A DNA stretch of 64,000 bases from contig JAUCBJ010001973.1 of NCBI GenBank assembly GCA_032718475.1, positions 28,725 to 92,724 on the forward strand, read 5' to 3'. Made by a program: the position numbers and the translations under genes. Shown piece after piece: positions 35,573-47,140 of this stretch; the stretch's first letter is position 1; each line of letters opens with the position of its first letter. A model generated the notes under the pieces. The model was not told the origin of the DNA, ran no database searches, and saw only the letters and a list, made by a program, of their open reading frames with translations. Source of the DNA: Nemertoderma westbladi. Taxonomy: Eukaryota; Xenacoelomorpha; Nemertodermatida; Nemertodermatidae.

Positions 35573-37831
35573 GTTTATTTGTACAGTTGAATGCCTACTG
35601 CTATATTACAGTTAAAGCAAGTCTAGTAATTCAGTATCAACTGTTAGCCTAGTAATTAATTACCGATAACGTTACTCAGTGTAACGTGATATATATACAA
35701 TGTATCAGAATACCGGTATACACTTATAGTATATATAAGTATTATTATTGACTAGGTTTGTCACAGAATACCGGTATATAATTTCAGCGCAAATATATAT
35801 AAATATATAATAAGCCTATCGTGAATACCGGTATACAGCTTACACTTATAGTATATAAGTATAGTTATAGACTAGAATTAATTACAGAATACCGGTATAT
35901 AATTTCAGCTTAGATTTATAGAATAAATATTATAAGCCTATTGTAAATACCGGTATGTCAATTATTTTAAAATAATTGTATTTCTGAATTTTAGGGGTTA
36001 CTTGGTTACTTTACTTTACTTTATTACCGTTATTTAAGCAGTAGTCCAACTGATGTTAAGACCTAATTGTTGTATAACAGGCCTACTGTTTTATAAATCG
36101 GTTTGAATTGATTTATAATATATATACCCGTTTAATGGGTTTTGTTTCAATATTTGAAATAATTGGTATTATTTCTGGGAAGTAGTCACTACACAGAAGC
36201 TGTGCGCTCTCAGTGCAGTGCTACTTGTTGGACACTAAAACAAATAATTTCTACTTGCCTAAGTTACTTATTACTACAAATTACGTACAATTCGGGGTGA
36301 GATTACAATCTCGAAATAAACACAAAAATTACAAGTACGAATTTTTAGGGTAATTTTACAGAAATCTACTAACCAGCCTAACAAAGGGTTAGAATATCTG
36401 GTTATTACAACCGACAGGATACTTCGGTATTTGAAAATAATAAACAGTAGTAAATATATTGCGTTGTCCAGATAGGAAAAATACCACCGTCTGACGACTT
36501 ATAGCCGTATCGCTATAAGTACTACGTTATGTATCACGGAGTGTCCCTACCTAGAAGTTAATTACCGCAGCCTACCAGAGCTAACGTGCCTATTAACCAC
36601 TTTACAACACAAATATACTGCCTACACACTAATTACCTTCGGAAAGCACTGTACACTAAACCCTAAATTAGGTACAAGTACTTGTATAACAAATAACCAG
36701 CAGTTAAAAACACTTGAACAGCTAAAAGAACCACGGTATCTGCTGGAGTGACCGGGGCACAAAATCACCAGTCTTTACCTACGCCAAGCAGCCCTGATGT
36801 AGTACCGGGGTTAATTTAACTATAACAGTATGTATAACAAGCACAATTACTGTAGGAATAAACTTGGGGTTATGAATGTTGCGAATAATCACATAAACTC
36901 TGAATAATAAATATTACGCTACCCGTACAGACTACTCAAACAAAATACAAACCAAACGCTGGCAGACTACTATCAAGCCTAAATAAACTACAGTATGTGC
37001 AGACTCCGAAATGGTTAGTTAGTATGCGTTCTAACCGAGTAGTACGACTTATTCTTTCGGGGGGGATTTACCTTACAGCACTGGATGCCCCTACATTCCT
37101 AACCGGCACTTTATCGGACATACACTCCACACACACTACAATCTCTTCAGACCTAACAACAGCCAGACAACAATCTAGCCTATAAATTATCTGAATAAGA
37201 AATATTACGGTACCTGTACAGACTACACAAACAAAGTACAGACCAAACGCTGGCAGACTACTATCAAGCCTAAATAAACTACAGGACATGCAGACTCCGA
37301 AATGGTTAGTTAGTATGCGTTCTAACCTAGTAGTACGACTTATTCTTTCGGGGGGGATTTACCTTACAGCATTGGATGCCCCCACATTCCTAACTGGCAC
37401 TTTATCGGACAGACACTCTACATGCACTGCAATCCGTTCAGACCTAACAACAGTCAGACAACAGTCCAGCCTACAAATTATATGTACGATCTGAGCAGGC
37501 TTACACGCCTTCTGCTCAATATTAGCCTACAAATAAACAAAACTTGACAGAAATAAGTAAAATCCCAATAAAAAACCAGGGCGGCTGTTCCCTGATTAAT
37601 TATCAAGACCTACCGGTATATAATTATCAAATCGAATAATACTGATATACCTGTACAGATGTAAGTACCGGTTCCAGTGGTTAGGTAGTTAGGCCTACAG
37701 GTTACCGGTCGACCGGTACTTCAGCTTTATTGCCTACTGCAATAAAGAAGCAATAACTGTTACTGTTCTTACCAGAACAATAGTAAACTGTATTTATTGC
37801 CTACACTGCAATCAGAGTATATAACTGTTAT
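35573..37831 (-). repeat. BEL 5' leader with two tandem duplications
   Basis: Non-coding leader between the 5' LTR and gag. GAATACCGGTATA-centred units repeat with a period near 120 bp at about 35705-35955. A 291-bp unit is duplicated at 36902-37192 and 37193-37483, with copies about 93-95% identical by eye. No convincing tRNA primer-binding site could be read next to the LTR edge at 37831. Confidence 0.85.
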
Positions 37832-38173
37832 TGTTCGCGCTTTTAGACCTTAGGCAGTTTAACCCGCCTAATTTAGGTGTCTTTTAGTTTGTAAATCGAC
37901 TTTAGCCTATGACGAGTATTTGATACACTACATTAGCCGAAGCCAGCCTATGCGCGACCATTCACCCGCTGGATATACCCGGGAGACTGGATTAGGGGGC
38001 TCTGACTTTATTGCGGTGTAGGCCTACTGTATTATTCGATTGATCGTTAATATATAATCTCTGACAAATATTATTCACTTTCGGGAAATACTAACAGTTC
38101 CTTTAGGACGTGGTGCTCTAAATATATACTACTACTACTACTAGGATCGGCATGCTGCATTGCAGCTGCATTT

Positions 38174-39442
38174 TTAAGAATGCTGTGCCGGCTTGTCAAC
38201 AAAATTGCACCGCCACAACTCCCTATCACCCATGACATTTGCTAGATCATCCGCATCTTTAAGGCCAGTGTCCTTTAAGATGCGTCTCAAGAAAGTCATG
38301 GGCTGTCCACCATGCTTATTCACTCCATGAGTCTGCCAAAGTACAAGATTATGCACTGGCTGGTCCTCACGGCGAAAGCAATGTCCTGCAAAGCGGAGGC
38401 GATTTTGTTCTAGTGTCAAGCTTGGGGGAACCAATGAGACACCTCCAATGTTATATAGTGTCTGGTTGGAGATGTGTGCATTGTACTTGACACAATGAAC
38501 CCGGCGTAGCATTCTTGTGAATGTGCCATCCAGAGATTTGGTGTCCTCAGCAGTTAGAGCCCAGCATGAACTCCCGTAGAGGAGTACTGGAACTACTGCT
38601 GCTCTAAATAAACGGACCTTAAGTTTCCGATTAATTCTCGGTGACTTCCAAATCCTGGAAAGCCTATTCAAGGCTGCCCATGCCTTTCCCTTACGTATTC
38701 GAAGGTCCTCACCTGACTTCCGGATCCATGATCCCAGGTAACAGAAGTCGTCCACATGCTCAAGCATACCATCCTTTGAGCTTATGCTCATCCGATCAGA
38801 GACTTGCTGAGGACTTTCAAAGTTAACTGTCAGAATTTTGGACTTTCTGTAGTTAATAAAAAGACCAACACTAGAAGCAGCATGTTCTAATGAGCTGAGG
38901 AGCCGTTGGGCTCCCTCTAATGATTCTGAGAGTACTCCTAAGTCATCAGCAAAGTCTAGATCAGTTAGGTACTTGGCAGGATTTCCTCGACTTCTGGAGC
39001 CAGTAGGTGGAGTTATCATCACCCCATCATCATCATGATGATCTAAGGACATGCGTAGAACATAGTCAACCACAATAATGAACAAGAATGGTGCAAGTGT
39101 GTCTCCTTGGAGGACGCCCCATAACACTTCAAATGGTTCTGTGTCACCGTCAACAGTAGAAACAAATGTTGTCGAACCATCGTATACTGATCTGATTGCT
39201 GCAATAATTTCATCAGGAATCCCATATAATGAAAGTATGCTGAACATACGTGAGCGAGAGACTGAATCAAAGGCCTTGAAGAAGTCAACAAAGATAGCAG
39301 CCAGATGCCTGTCTTTCTTTTTTGATAATTCTTCAATTATCCTTCTAAGTGCCAAAATGGGCTCCATGGTCCCACGACCTTTACGGAACCCATTCTGATT
39401 TCCACGGAGCAGTCTCTCAATGGGATCCCTGATGCGATTTAA
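38174..39442 (-). pseudogene. LINE-A copy 2 ORF2, reverse transcriptase part
   Basis: Contains the RT blocks QNGFRKGRGTMEP, IFVDFFKAFDSVS, GVLQGDTLAPFLFIIVVDY and the active-site box DLDFADDLG, then the RTE-type C-terminal region (FCYLGSWIRKSGEDLRIRKG; AAVVPVLLYGSSCWALT). The frame is intact from 39442 to the stop at 38174. FADD instead of YADD is tolerated in this group. The rest of the protein lies at 40031-41339 and 45118-45867, separated by the MITE and LINE-B, so this copy is dead as it stands. Confidence 0.92.
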
Positions 39443-40030
39443 GGGGGGGGTACACCATTTTGGTCCAAAATATGTCGAAATTTTTTTTATGGTCTATTAT
39501 AATGCACCATTGAATGGTGTTTCCAAATCTGAAAACCGCTATTTAATAGCTCTTTTAGTTTTCAAGTTATGTAAATTTCCATTTAGGGATTCCTATTGAA
39601 ATTACTATTACTATGTATAATGAAAGGTCAATTATCTCCAAATATTTTTTTCATGAAATTGTCAACTTCAAAACCCTACTACTTCTACAATTTTTGAGTA
39701 ATTAGTCTGAAACTTCCTGTGGGTGTCTAGATTGCCACCCTGCATAAAAGTATCAGGCAACTTTTCGAAATTTTTTGTTAATAAAATTTAATACTATTTA
39801 TAAAAAACCTAAAAATTAGCATAAATTTGCAGCGCCACCTAGCGGTGCAGAATTATTTTCACAAAATTTCGCCTGATAGTTATGTTGCCCCATAAAAAAA
39901 ATTTTTTCTGACCTGTCATGTAGAATAGCATCTTAGGCACTTATATGCCAAATTTTAGCCAAAACCAAACAATTTTGAAACGCTGAGAGTGATAAATCGA
40001 AGAGTTGTCCGAAAATGGTGTACCCCCCCC
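39443..40030. mobile_element. MITE, 588 bp, TTAA target duplication, G/C-run termini
   Basis: It begins GGGGGGGGTACACCATTTT and ends as the inverted copy AAAATGGTGTACCCCCCCC. TTAA flanks both sides (39439-39442 and 40031-40034). Removing it restores the LINE-A sequence seen uninterrupted in copy 1 near 47235. The TTAA preference fits a piggyBac- or Kolobok-type non-autonomous element. No ORF. Confidence 0.92.
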
Positions 40031-41339
40031 TTAATAGAATCCTATTGTATAGCTTTGCAGCAATCGAGATCAATGAGATTCCCCGAAAAGAACCATAGAG
40101 TGTTAGGTTGCCCTTCTTGGGAACTGGCACCAACTAATTTGTTTTCATTTCTTGTGGGACTCTTGTTGTACGGTACATGTCTACTATGATGGGATAGATG
40201 AGCTTTAAAAACTCAGGTATTTTAAAGACCTCAGGGGGAACACCATCTACTCCACTGGCACGATTGGTCTTAATGCTCTTTGCAGCAGCCTTCACTTCTG
40301 CAAAGGAGATATCGCCAATGGGAATATCTGGGAGTACAGACTCAGACACCTTTACTTCTATAAAGTTATCAGGCAATACCCTGTCATTATTGAGGAGCTT
40401 TTCAAAGTGGGCTTTCCAACCATTGAGGCGATCGGCTGGTGATTCAGCCTTAACCTTGGTGGTTGGTTGGCTTTTCCGCCCAGTAAGCAGAATGATCGAT
40501 TTCCATGCCTGGGATGATTGCCTGCTGTCGTCAGCATCATTGATGGCATCAACTTGTTGGTTTATTAGCTCCTGTAGATTAACAGAGTACTGCCTGTTCA
40601 GGGACCTAGATGCAGCCTTAACTGCATTCTTGGCCGCTGTAGTCTGTTTGAGTCGGGACTCTTTCTGCGCCTTATGAAGGTCATTTCGGCACTTTTGAAT
40701 TTTGTTGTCAGTCCAGGGGGCCCTTTTCCTGTTTCGAGGGTATACAGGAACTGTTTCTGCAGCTGCTAACTTAACTGCTTCTGTAAAGGCAGTATAGCCC
40801 TCACAGTGATCTGCCGCCTCAGAGGCAAGAGCCTCATACCTGTTGCTCAGCTGTAGTGTGAAGCTGGATCTCACACTTGGCTGTTGCAACAGAGAGGACC
40901 AGTCATGCCGCGGCAAGGCAGATTTCGTTGTTCTGCTAGCACGCAGACTAAGTCTTACCTTGGCCACAATAAGGCGGTGATCACTGGAGAAGGGTCGAAG
41001 TGTAAATGCATTACAGTCTTGTATAGAGCTCCTGTATTTCCTACGAAACAGAATATGGTCTATCTGGGATTTGTGACCACTGGGTCCACTATGAGTCCAT
41101 AGCTTTCCAGTTCGCTTCTTGAACTGGGTTCCAGCCGAAAACAATCCATTTCCAGAGATAAAATCCTGAAGATGGACAGAATTTCGGTTAACACTATTGC
41201 TATAGACCCAGGGCGATGTAGGTGATTGATGCAGACTTGCATTAAAGTCTCCCAGGAATGTTAAGAATGCATGCTGATCCACTCCATCAGTAGCTGCTTG
41301 TAGATTGTGATAGAAATTTTCCACCTCCTCTACAGGGGC
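40031..41339 (-). pseudogene. LINE-A copy 2 ORF2, endonuclease C-terminal part, linker and start of RT
   Basis: The endonuclease residues FLGDFNAS and SDHRLIVAKV are intact, followed by a basic linker and the RT N-terminal block SGVDGVPPEVF. One in-frame TAG lies at about 40135, after EMKTN, where copy 1 has a sense codon. Upstream it is cut by LINE-B at 41340; downstream by the MITE at 40030. Confidence 0.9.
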
Positions 41340-41667
41340 ATAGATAGATAGATTTATTTATACATTATGTAAAAACAATAACAAATACACCAAACAATGT
41401 ACCGGTATAAAGGTATTGTCCAACATAACATATAGGATTGCCCCTAAAGCTTTGCAGCTTATTTCCAAGGGGGTCCTTTATGTTACTTGGTTACAAATAC
41501 AATATTACACTACGCTAACCTAAAACCAATATAAAACGTAATTACACTATGTACATGTACAACTTTACCGAGAGCGTGACAATGTCCGACTCAACGATAA
41601 AGATGTAATGTACAGAACAATTTATTATAAAACGTAATTACAGTATAAATAGTAAATAATTAATAAA

Positions 41668-43440
41668 CTAATAACTTACTGTAGGACTATTGTACCTATT
41701 TTTACATTGCACACGGAGATGAGATTTAACTGCAGATTTAAAAGAATGTTGATTATTTAGGTTTTTAATTTCATTAGGCAGAGCGTTCCAATTTTTTATG
41801 CCGTTAAAAAAGAAAGTATCAGATTCAAAGGATGTACAATTCGGGAGGTAGAAGTTTGAAGCACTAGCTCTGGTACTGTAAGAGTGTGTATCGCGTACTC
41901 TGTTGAATTTTTGTTTTAGGTAATTGGGACATTTACCATTATACACTTTATGCACATGGTTAAGGCGTAGCTGCTTAACTCTACTGTTAAGTAGTCCAGA
42001 TTCAGAAAAGTCATCTGGAGTTAGGTGGTGCCTAGGTTTGTAGTCTTTAATAAATCGTACTACTTTATTCTGAGCTACTTGTAATTTACATTTAAGCTGT
42101 TTGGTTAAGCCTTCATACCAAGAAGAGCATGCATAGTCCATGTGACACTGTATTAAAGAAGAGCAAAGTAACTTGCGGGAGTCGGTGTTTAAACTATTTT
42201 GGTTTCTGTATAGAAACCTAAGCCTACTGTTAACTTTCGAGAAAATATTTTTCACTATACTTTCTCCTGATAAGCAGTTATCCAATGTGGCGCCTAAATA
42301 TTTAACTTCCTTTTTATTTTCAATCTTATGTCCATTACTAGTGACTTCAAACTTAGTTACCTTCTTTAACTTTCTTTTGGAACCAAACAAAATACTTTCA
42401 GTTTTACCGTAGTGAATGGATAGCTTATTATCAACCAACCACTCATTACAGGATTCTAGAACTGCACTTAACTTTTGGGAAATATGGATAGGATCTTTAT
42501 GAGAGAAAATAAGAGCACTGTCGTCGGCATATAAAATGAGTTTAAAATCGGGATCTATACTACTTATCATATCATTTACATAGCATACAAAAAGCAGAGG
42601 ACCTAATATACTACCTTGCGGTACACCACAGGTAATCTCTTGTACAGTAGACAGCGATTTGCTAATGACTACAGTTTGACCTCTGTCTGACAGGTAGGAC
42701 TTGAACCAGTCTATAGAACCTACACCCATCAGGCCTAACTTACCAAGCAGAATTTCGTGATCTACAGTATCGAAAGCCTTTTGTAGGTCCAACATTACCA
42801 TACCAGTATATAAACCCTTTGCGTTATTACATCTAATTGTATCAGTTAAGTTAATAAGGCAGGTGTCTGTAGAATATGATTTACGAAAACCGGACTGAAG
42901 TTCATAGATCAGATTTAGCCTACTAAGATGTGCCTCCAGCTGTAGAAAAACAGAACGTTCTAGAATTTTAGATACAATACTTAAGATACTAACAGGTCTG
43001 TAATTACAGGGTTCTACTTTACTATTCTTTTTATACAGAGGAACAACCTTAGCTAATTTCAGTTCGTCTGGTACTACATTATCTACGATAGAGTAATTAA
43101 TAATAAAAGTAATAGGCACTTTAAGTACTTCAGCACCATCCTTAAGAAAACGGGCAGGTATTAGATCTAGACCGGTACTTTTTGAGGCTGATAGGCTAAG
43201 TAGATTTTTAAAAACGAAATCCTCAGAAACGGGTTTTAAAAATAACTTTTCTGAATTTTGTAAATAAATTACTTTAATTAATTTAAATAAATTACTAACT
43301 AGAGTATGATCATGAATCAGCTCACCGTTATCTTGCAGAACAATATTCGATTTAGATTTAAGGTTTTTATAACCTAAAGATTTTAGGGTAGACCATAGAC
43401 TTTTTGGATTATCTTTATTCTCACTTATTTTGTTGTACAA
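41668..43440 (-). CDS. LINE-B reverse transcriptase ORF (590 codons)
   Basis: Complete RT domain: [53 protein letters not shown] and the active-site box [12 protein letters not shown], followed by the CR1/Rex-type C-terminal region ([27 protein letters not shown]). It carries out target-primed reverse transcription. The frame is intact to a stop at 41668. It is joined to the endonuclease ORF by a single-base frame change in an A run at 43459-43466 (eight A on the coding strand where seven would keep the frame). If that base is an assembly or sequencing error, the whole ORF2 is intact. Confidence 0.93.
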   Translation of the reverse strand: MYNKISENKDNPKSLWSTLKSLGYKNLKSKSNIVLQDNGELIHDHTLVSNLFKLIKVIYLQNSEKLFLKPVSEDFVFKNLLSLSASKSTGLDLIPARFLKDGAEVLKVPITFIINYSIVDNVVPDELKLAKVVPLYKKNSKVEPCNYRPVSILSIVSKILERSVFLQLEAHLSRLNLIYELQSGFRKSYSTDTCLINLTDTIRCNNAKGLYTGMVMLDLQKAFDTVDHEILLGKLGLMGVGSIDWFKSYLSDRGQTVVISKSLSTVQEITCGVPQGSILGPLLFVCYVNDMISSIDPDFKLILYADDSALIFSHKDPIHISQKLSAVLESCNEWLVDNKLSIHYGKTESILFGSKRKLKKVTKFEVTSNGHKIENKKEVKYLGATLDNCLSGESIVKNIFSKVNSRLRFLYRNQNSLNTDSRKLLCSSLIQCHMDYACSSWYEGLTKQLKCKLQVAQNKVVRFIKDYKPRHHLTPDDFSESGLLNSRVKQLRLNHVHKVYNGKCPNYLKQKFNRVRDTHSYSTRASASNFYLPNCTSFESDTFFFNGIKNWNALPNEIKNLNNQHSFKSAVKSHLRVQCKNRYNSPTVSY

Positions 43441-43450
43441 ATATTCAGAT

Positions 43451-45073
43451 TTAGCTTTTTTTTATTTCCCGTTGGACAAGGTTTCTATATTTGCAGTAAT
43501 TATTATAATCAGCTAAAACACGGTATTTCCTAAATTTATACAAATAGTTATCTCTTTCTCTGATATTACTAAGAATACCCGAGGTCATCCAGGGCTCAGT
43601 GCGTTGTTTAAGACTAATTTCTTTAATTGGTGCTACAGTATTAAGTGACTTTAAAAATATATCTTTAAAAACAGTGTACGCAAGGTTAATGTCAGCGGCC
43701 TTAAAACAGGGTTCCCAGTCAGAATTAACTAACAAACTTAAAAAGCGTTCCTTGCTGTAATTTTTCATAGACCTAACTGTTACTGTTTTATGATCCCCGA
43801 AAAAAGATTTTTGTGTCTTTCTTGTGCAAAAAACTATAAAATGATCGCTTAGACCTATAGGTAAAACCCCAGATTGAGAAATAATATCGGTATTATTACA
43901 AAGGATGTGATCTAGTAAAGTAGAAGTTTTACTGGTAATTCTGGTAGAATCTCGAATAATTTGTTTTAAACCAAACAAATTTAAAATACTTTGGTACTGT
44001 TTACAGATGGGGGATGCTTTGTGATGGTAACAGATATTAAAATCACCTAAGAAATATATTTCACAGTCTGACCTAAGATTACATAAAATTGTATTTTCAA
44101 AATTTTGCAAAAAATCTGATTGTTTAGGGGGCCGATATAAAGTACCGATTAAAATAGGTTTAGTTTTAGGAAGTAAAAGTTCCACCAGTAAAACTTCGTC
44201 ACAAGTCTCTAAATCTTCCTTACGATTAAAAGCTAAATCACATCGAATGTAAGTACAGACACCACCACCGTGTCTGTCCCTATCCTTACGTAAAACTACG
44301 TAATTATCAATATAAATTTCTCCATCAGAAACACTATCATCGAGCCAAGTTTCAGAGATTGTTAAAACTGCTGGGTTGGATTTATTGATTAAAATACGAA
44401 TTTCGGAAAGTTTTGGAAGCAGAGATCGTGCGTTTAAGTGCAAAAAATGCAGACCTTTTTTCTTAAAAAAATTAAAAGTTTCACTCACAGCATCACTTGG
44501 AGTTTGCAGAGGCGATGTGAGAAATGAATCGTCGGTTTCTGATTCTAAAATTGTATCATGAAAGGGAAGTTCGTTAAAAATACAGCTATTGCAGAGAAAA
44601 CTTGGTTCAAGATTGTTTCTGGTGGAGAATAAATTACTGCGTTTCCTACGGTAACATTTTAAATGTACAAATGTGTCACAACTCTCGCATTGGACGATCT
44701 TACTCCGAGAGTTTGTTCCTCGTTGACAGACGGGACAGTTGATCTTCGGGGCCCGCGTCCTGCTGGGTCCTGGGTTGGTCTCAATATCCCCAGCCAGAGA
44801 CAGTAGACAGAGTTTAGCGATTAGGCCTCTAGATCGTGGAGAGGAGACCCAAGATCTTCTTCCCCGACGAGAGCAGTAGAGGCGAAATCCACTCGTCGAC
44901 CACATCTCTGTCGATTCGGCGTGGCAGTTCGAAACGGTAGCGACAGGGTGTTCCGCAAACCAGTCCAATACGGGTATTGGGTGGGTTGCAGGGTTACCCC
45001 GCGGATCGGATGGTTCTGCCACAACGAAACGACCCAGAACGATGAAAACTGTGGAGATTAAGAGCGGGGACAT
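43451..45073 (-). CDS. LINE-B N-terminal ORF: signal-like leader, 2A peptide, PHD finger, APE endonuclease (540 codons)
   Basis: Residues 1-19 ([19 protein letters not shown]) look like a secretory signal or membrane anchor. Residues 95-103 read GDIETNPGP, the ribosome-skipping 2A consensus (DxExNPGP). Residues ~112-164 form a PHD-type Cys4-His-Cys3 zinc finger ([23 protein letters not shown]). From ~210 an APE-type endonuclease follows ([34 protein letters not shown]). In CR1-like LINEs of several marine invertebrates 2A peptides are known at this position; they separate a short N-terminal product from the endonuclease-RT protein during translation, and some act as signal sequences when not separated. 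The start is the first ATG and leaves only a ~44-nt leader. The frame ends in the A run that shifts it out of register with the RT. Confidence 0.93.
   Translation of the reverse strand: MSPLLISTVFIVLGRFVVAEPSDPRGNPATHPIPVLDWFAEHPVATVSNCHAESTEMWSTSGFRLYCSRRGRRSWVSSPRSRGLIAKLCLLSLAGDIETNPGPSRTRAPKINCPVCQRGTNSRSKIVQCESCDTFVHLKCYRRKRSNLFSTRNNLEPSFLCNSCIFNELPFHDTILESETDDSFLTSPLQTPSDAVSETFNFFKKKGLHFLHLNARSLLPKLSEIRILINKSNPAVLTISETWLDDSVSDGEIYIDNYVVLRKDRDRHGGGVCTYIRCDLAFNRKEDLETCDEVLLVELLLPKTKPILIGTLYRPPKQSDFLQNFENTILCNLRSDCEIYFLGDFNICYHHKASPICKQYQSILNLFGLKQIIRDSTRITSKTSTLLDHILCNNTDIISQSGVLPIGLSDHFIVFCTRKTQKSFFGDHKTVTVRSMKNYSKERFLSLLVNSDWEPCFKAADINLAYTVFKDIFLKSLNTVAPIKEISLKQRTEPWMTSGILSNIRERDNYLYKFRKYRVLADYNNYCKYRNLVQREIKKS
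44765..44791 (-). other. 2A (ribosome-skipping) motif
   Basis: Codes GDIETNPGP, an exact match to the 2A consensus, preceded by an LCLLSLA helix-like stretch as in active 2A peptides. Separation would fall between the final Gly and Pro, releasing an N-terminal product of 102 residues. Confidence 0.93.
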
Positions 45074-45117
45074 TGTGCTGTCTGGCTGTAGTCTGACTCA
45101 GGGATAAAAACTGTCAA

Positions 45118-45867
45118 CTCTCCAACACTAGTTGGAGAGTAGCACACAATCAGAACCACCTTAGGAAACTTCTTAGCCAGTCTTCCAGAACATGAGAAGT
45201 GGCAACGGATGATGCGGTTAGAGATTTGGTCTATTTTGTCCAATGCTGCATGTGCAGTTGGATTCATCAATAGACCAATTCCACCATTGCCACTATCATC
45301 TGCTGACGCGAGGGCGAGTCGCCAACCGCCCCCCATGTCCTTAATCAGAACCTCATCAGTCTGTCCAGTCTGCATTCGGTGCTCTTGAACACCCACTGCG
45401 CTAAGAGAAAGCTTATCTGCCAAGGCAGTCAGCTCACCTTGTCGCATTGGGGACCCGAGTGTTAGGGTGTTTACTGAGGCTAGTCTAGTGACTTGCCTCA
45501 GATTCACCAATGGCTTTGTTGGTCGGGGTGGAACATGAGAGTAGCCTCCAACTCCAGAATCCCTCTCCCCATCGCAATCTGGCCTCCCTGGTGACCCAGG
45601 GTTTGGGCCAGAAAGGTCATCAGGAAAGGGACTCAAAGAATTGTTGACTGCTCTCTCTCCAGTAGGGGGTGAGACAGGCAGCCGGTCAGGAGTTAACTGA
45701 CGCCTGTGAGGCCGATTGTGTCCGGTAATTCCACTGGCCTCTAGTGGCCGGACCTCCGCATTGCTAATGTAATCCATAGTGGGGGTTGGGGGGTGCTTTT
45801 TTGCCGAGTCAGCTCTCGGGGCAAATACCACACCCTGGTTTGCCATTCCACAGGGTGGGTGTCGCAA
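45118..45867 (-). pseudogene. LINE-A copy 2 ORF2, N-terminal part (leader and first half of endonuclease)
   Basis: Pro/Arg-rich N-terminus followed by the first endonuclease blocks (VGVQEHRMQTG with the catalytic Glu, and GNGGIGLLMNP), ending after VVLIVCYSPTSVGE, where LINE-B interrupts it. The likely start is the ATG at about 45778 (MDYISNAE), shared with the fragment at 6138-6402; an in-frame extension runs to 45867. The 5' untranslated part continues to 46270. Confidence 0.88.
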
Positions 45868-47140
45868 TGGAGTCAGATATGAGGCCCATCACCCATATCT
45901 ACTCTGGCGCACATGACCCACCATTGGCTGTTGCAGCTCATCTGCTGGGTCAAGCCCTGTACCCTTGCTGCCAGGTGCAGGTCGCAGTGAAGTACTCTCA
46001 GAGTGGACATGAGAACACTCTACTCCTGACCAGCCATTGGTAGATCACCATCTGCCTGGTCAGGCCATATACCCCTGCAGCCAAGTATATGGGTCCTTAA
46101 TCCAGGACCAAGGGCGTCCTTATCCCAGAACGAAGGGGGTCCTAGTTACAGGACCAGATTTGCCCTAATAAAAGGGGTCTATGCAGCTACAGGTGGCACC
46201 TCCTTTATGATGCATGGAGGTGGCAAGTTTTCTTGATCTATGACCTAGAATACTAAATCTGACACTAAATCTAAATATATAAACAGAGTTATGACTAACA
46301 CTAAACACAACGGGATGGCTATTGATTCACGTATAAGGCGCATTCTTTAGGAGATGCTTAGTTATCTGTCCCAATCATGCACACTACCGGTATCGCACAA
46401 TACTGCACACTGATCTGCCGACCTTTACTAATTTTAGTCACATATAAAGAGAACAGCAATTGACCCATGTAGTGCCTATGAAATAGCATTAGATTCACTC
46501 CAAAACCAATATCATATAAGTCGCAATTGCTATATGTAACCGGTCTCTTACCTTCAGTATATCAAGAAGATGGGGTTTTATGATTATTTATCGATATTAT
46601 CCAAATATAACAATCTTCCATCAACTAATACAATTAATAAACACTGACAGTAAATAGCAGTAAAATAATGCGGTGTGTAAGTTTGAGGTTCGATAACAGT
46701 TATATATTCCGGTAATCAAAGCCGTTCTAATGTTTGGCTAAAGTCTGAAACACAGAATAATTCCATAGCCGATGTTCTGGCATCAGGAAAACCAACACAA
46801 CTGAAACCTGTGGGCTGTTGTAGGTAGCTTTCAACACAAAGAGAAATAGCTCTCATTGGCAGAACTCCAGATTCTATAGGTTCCACGAATGTCTAAATGC
46901 CAAACCTCCCTAGCCTTTACAGCCCATAGCCAACACAAGGCTAAATCGCTCTGATTGGTCGATCATTGTTCTGATTGGTTGATCGAACAGAACAAAGAGG
47001 CCATACACGTACAGCAAATCAGCCAATCAGCCAGCAAACTGCGTCACTCGAGCCAGGCAGTTTTAGAGTATTTGAGCGCATTGAGGGACAACTGGATTGC
47101 GGAGAAAAAGGGCCAGTTACATCCCGCAAAAGCTTTTACA

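Larger units (their letters stand above)
41340..45117 (-). mobile_element. LINE-B: CR1-like non-LTR retrotransposon with a 2A peptide, near full length
   Basis: A 3.8-kb element on the minus strand inside LINE-A copy 2. It has a short 5' leader, an ORF with a signal-like N-terminus, 2A motif, PHD finger and APE endonuclease, then an RT ORF, a 3' untranslated region and an (ATCT)n-type tail (41341-41352). Boundaries are inferred from where the LINE-A frame resumes (about 45118 and 41339). No long target duplication was seen, as is common for CR1-group LINEs. Confidence 0.9.
38129..46270 (-). mobile_element. LINE-A copy 2 (RTE-like), full length, with two nested insertions
   Basis: CTAAATATATA is present on both sides (38118-38128 and 46271-46281), so this is a complete insertion into the BEL 5' LTR. 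The 3' end is a (TAG)n tail (38129-38145 on the plus strand as CTA repeats). The 5' untranslated part extends to 46270. After removing LINE-B (41340-45117) and the TTAA MITE (39443-40030) the LINE is about 3.8 kb, the usual RTE size. Confidence 0.93.
21751..47140 (-). mobile_element. BEL/Pao LTR retrotransposon, 17.2 kb net, with nested LINE-A in its 5' LTR
   Basis: Identical-ended LTRs (TGTTCGCG to TTTTACA on the plus strand) enclose gag, protease, RT, RNase H and integrase on the minus strand. The target duplication is GCCAG. The left LTR (3' LTR) is 1156 bp. The right LTR is 297 + 859 = 1156 bp once the nested LINE-A and one copy of its target duplication are removed. By eye about a dozen substitutions separate the two LTRs. 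The internal region is 14.9 kb, long for BEL/Pao, because of a 2.26-kb leader, a large gag, a 2.5-kb tandem duplication and extra ORFs after pol. Confidence 0.93.
37832..47140 (-). repeat. 5' LTR of the BEL element, split by LINE-A copy 2
   Basis: LTR sequence occupies 37832-38128 and 46282-47140 (297 + 859 bp = 1156 bp). The gap holds LINE-A copy 2 plus the second copy of its 11-bp target duplication. The right outer flank is GCCAG and then LINE-A copy 1. The internal flank at 37831 leads into the BEL leader. Confidence 0.93.

Noticed and set aside
40198-40677. 159-codon plus-strand ORF (and its mirror at 21197-21676)
   Set aside because: Antisense shadow of LINE-A ORF2, present in both copies only because the LINE is duplicated.
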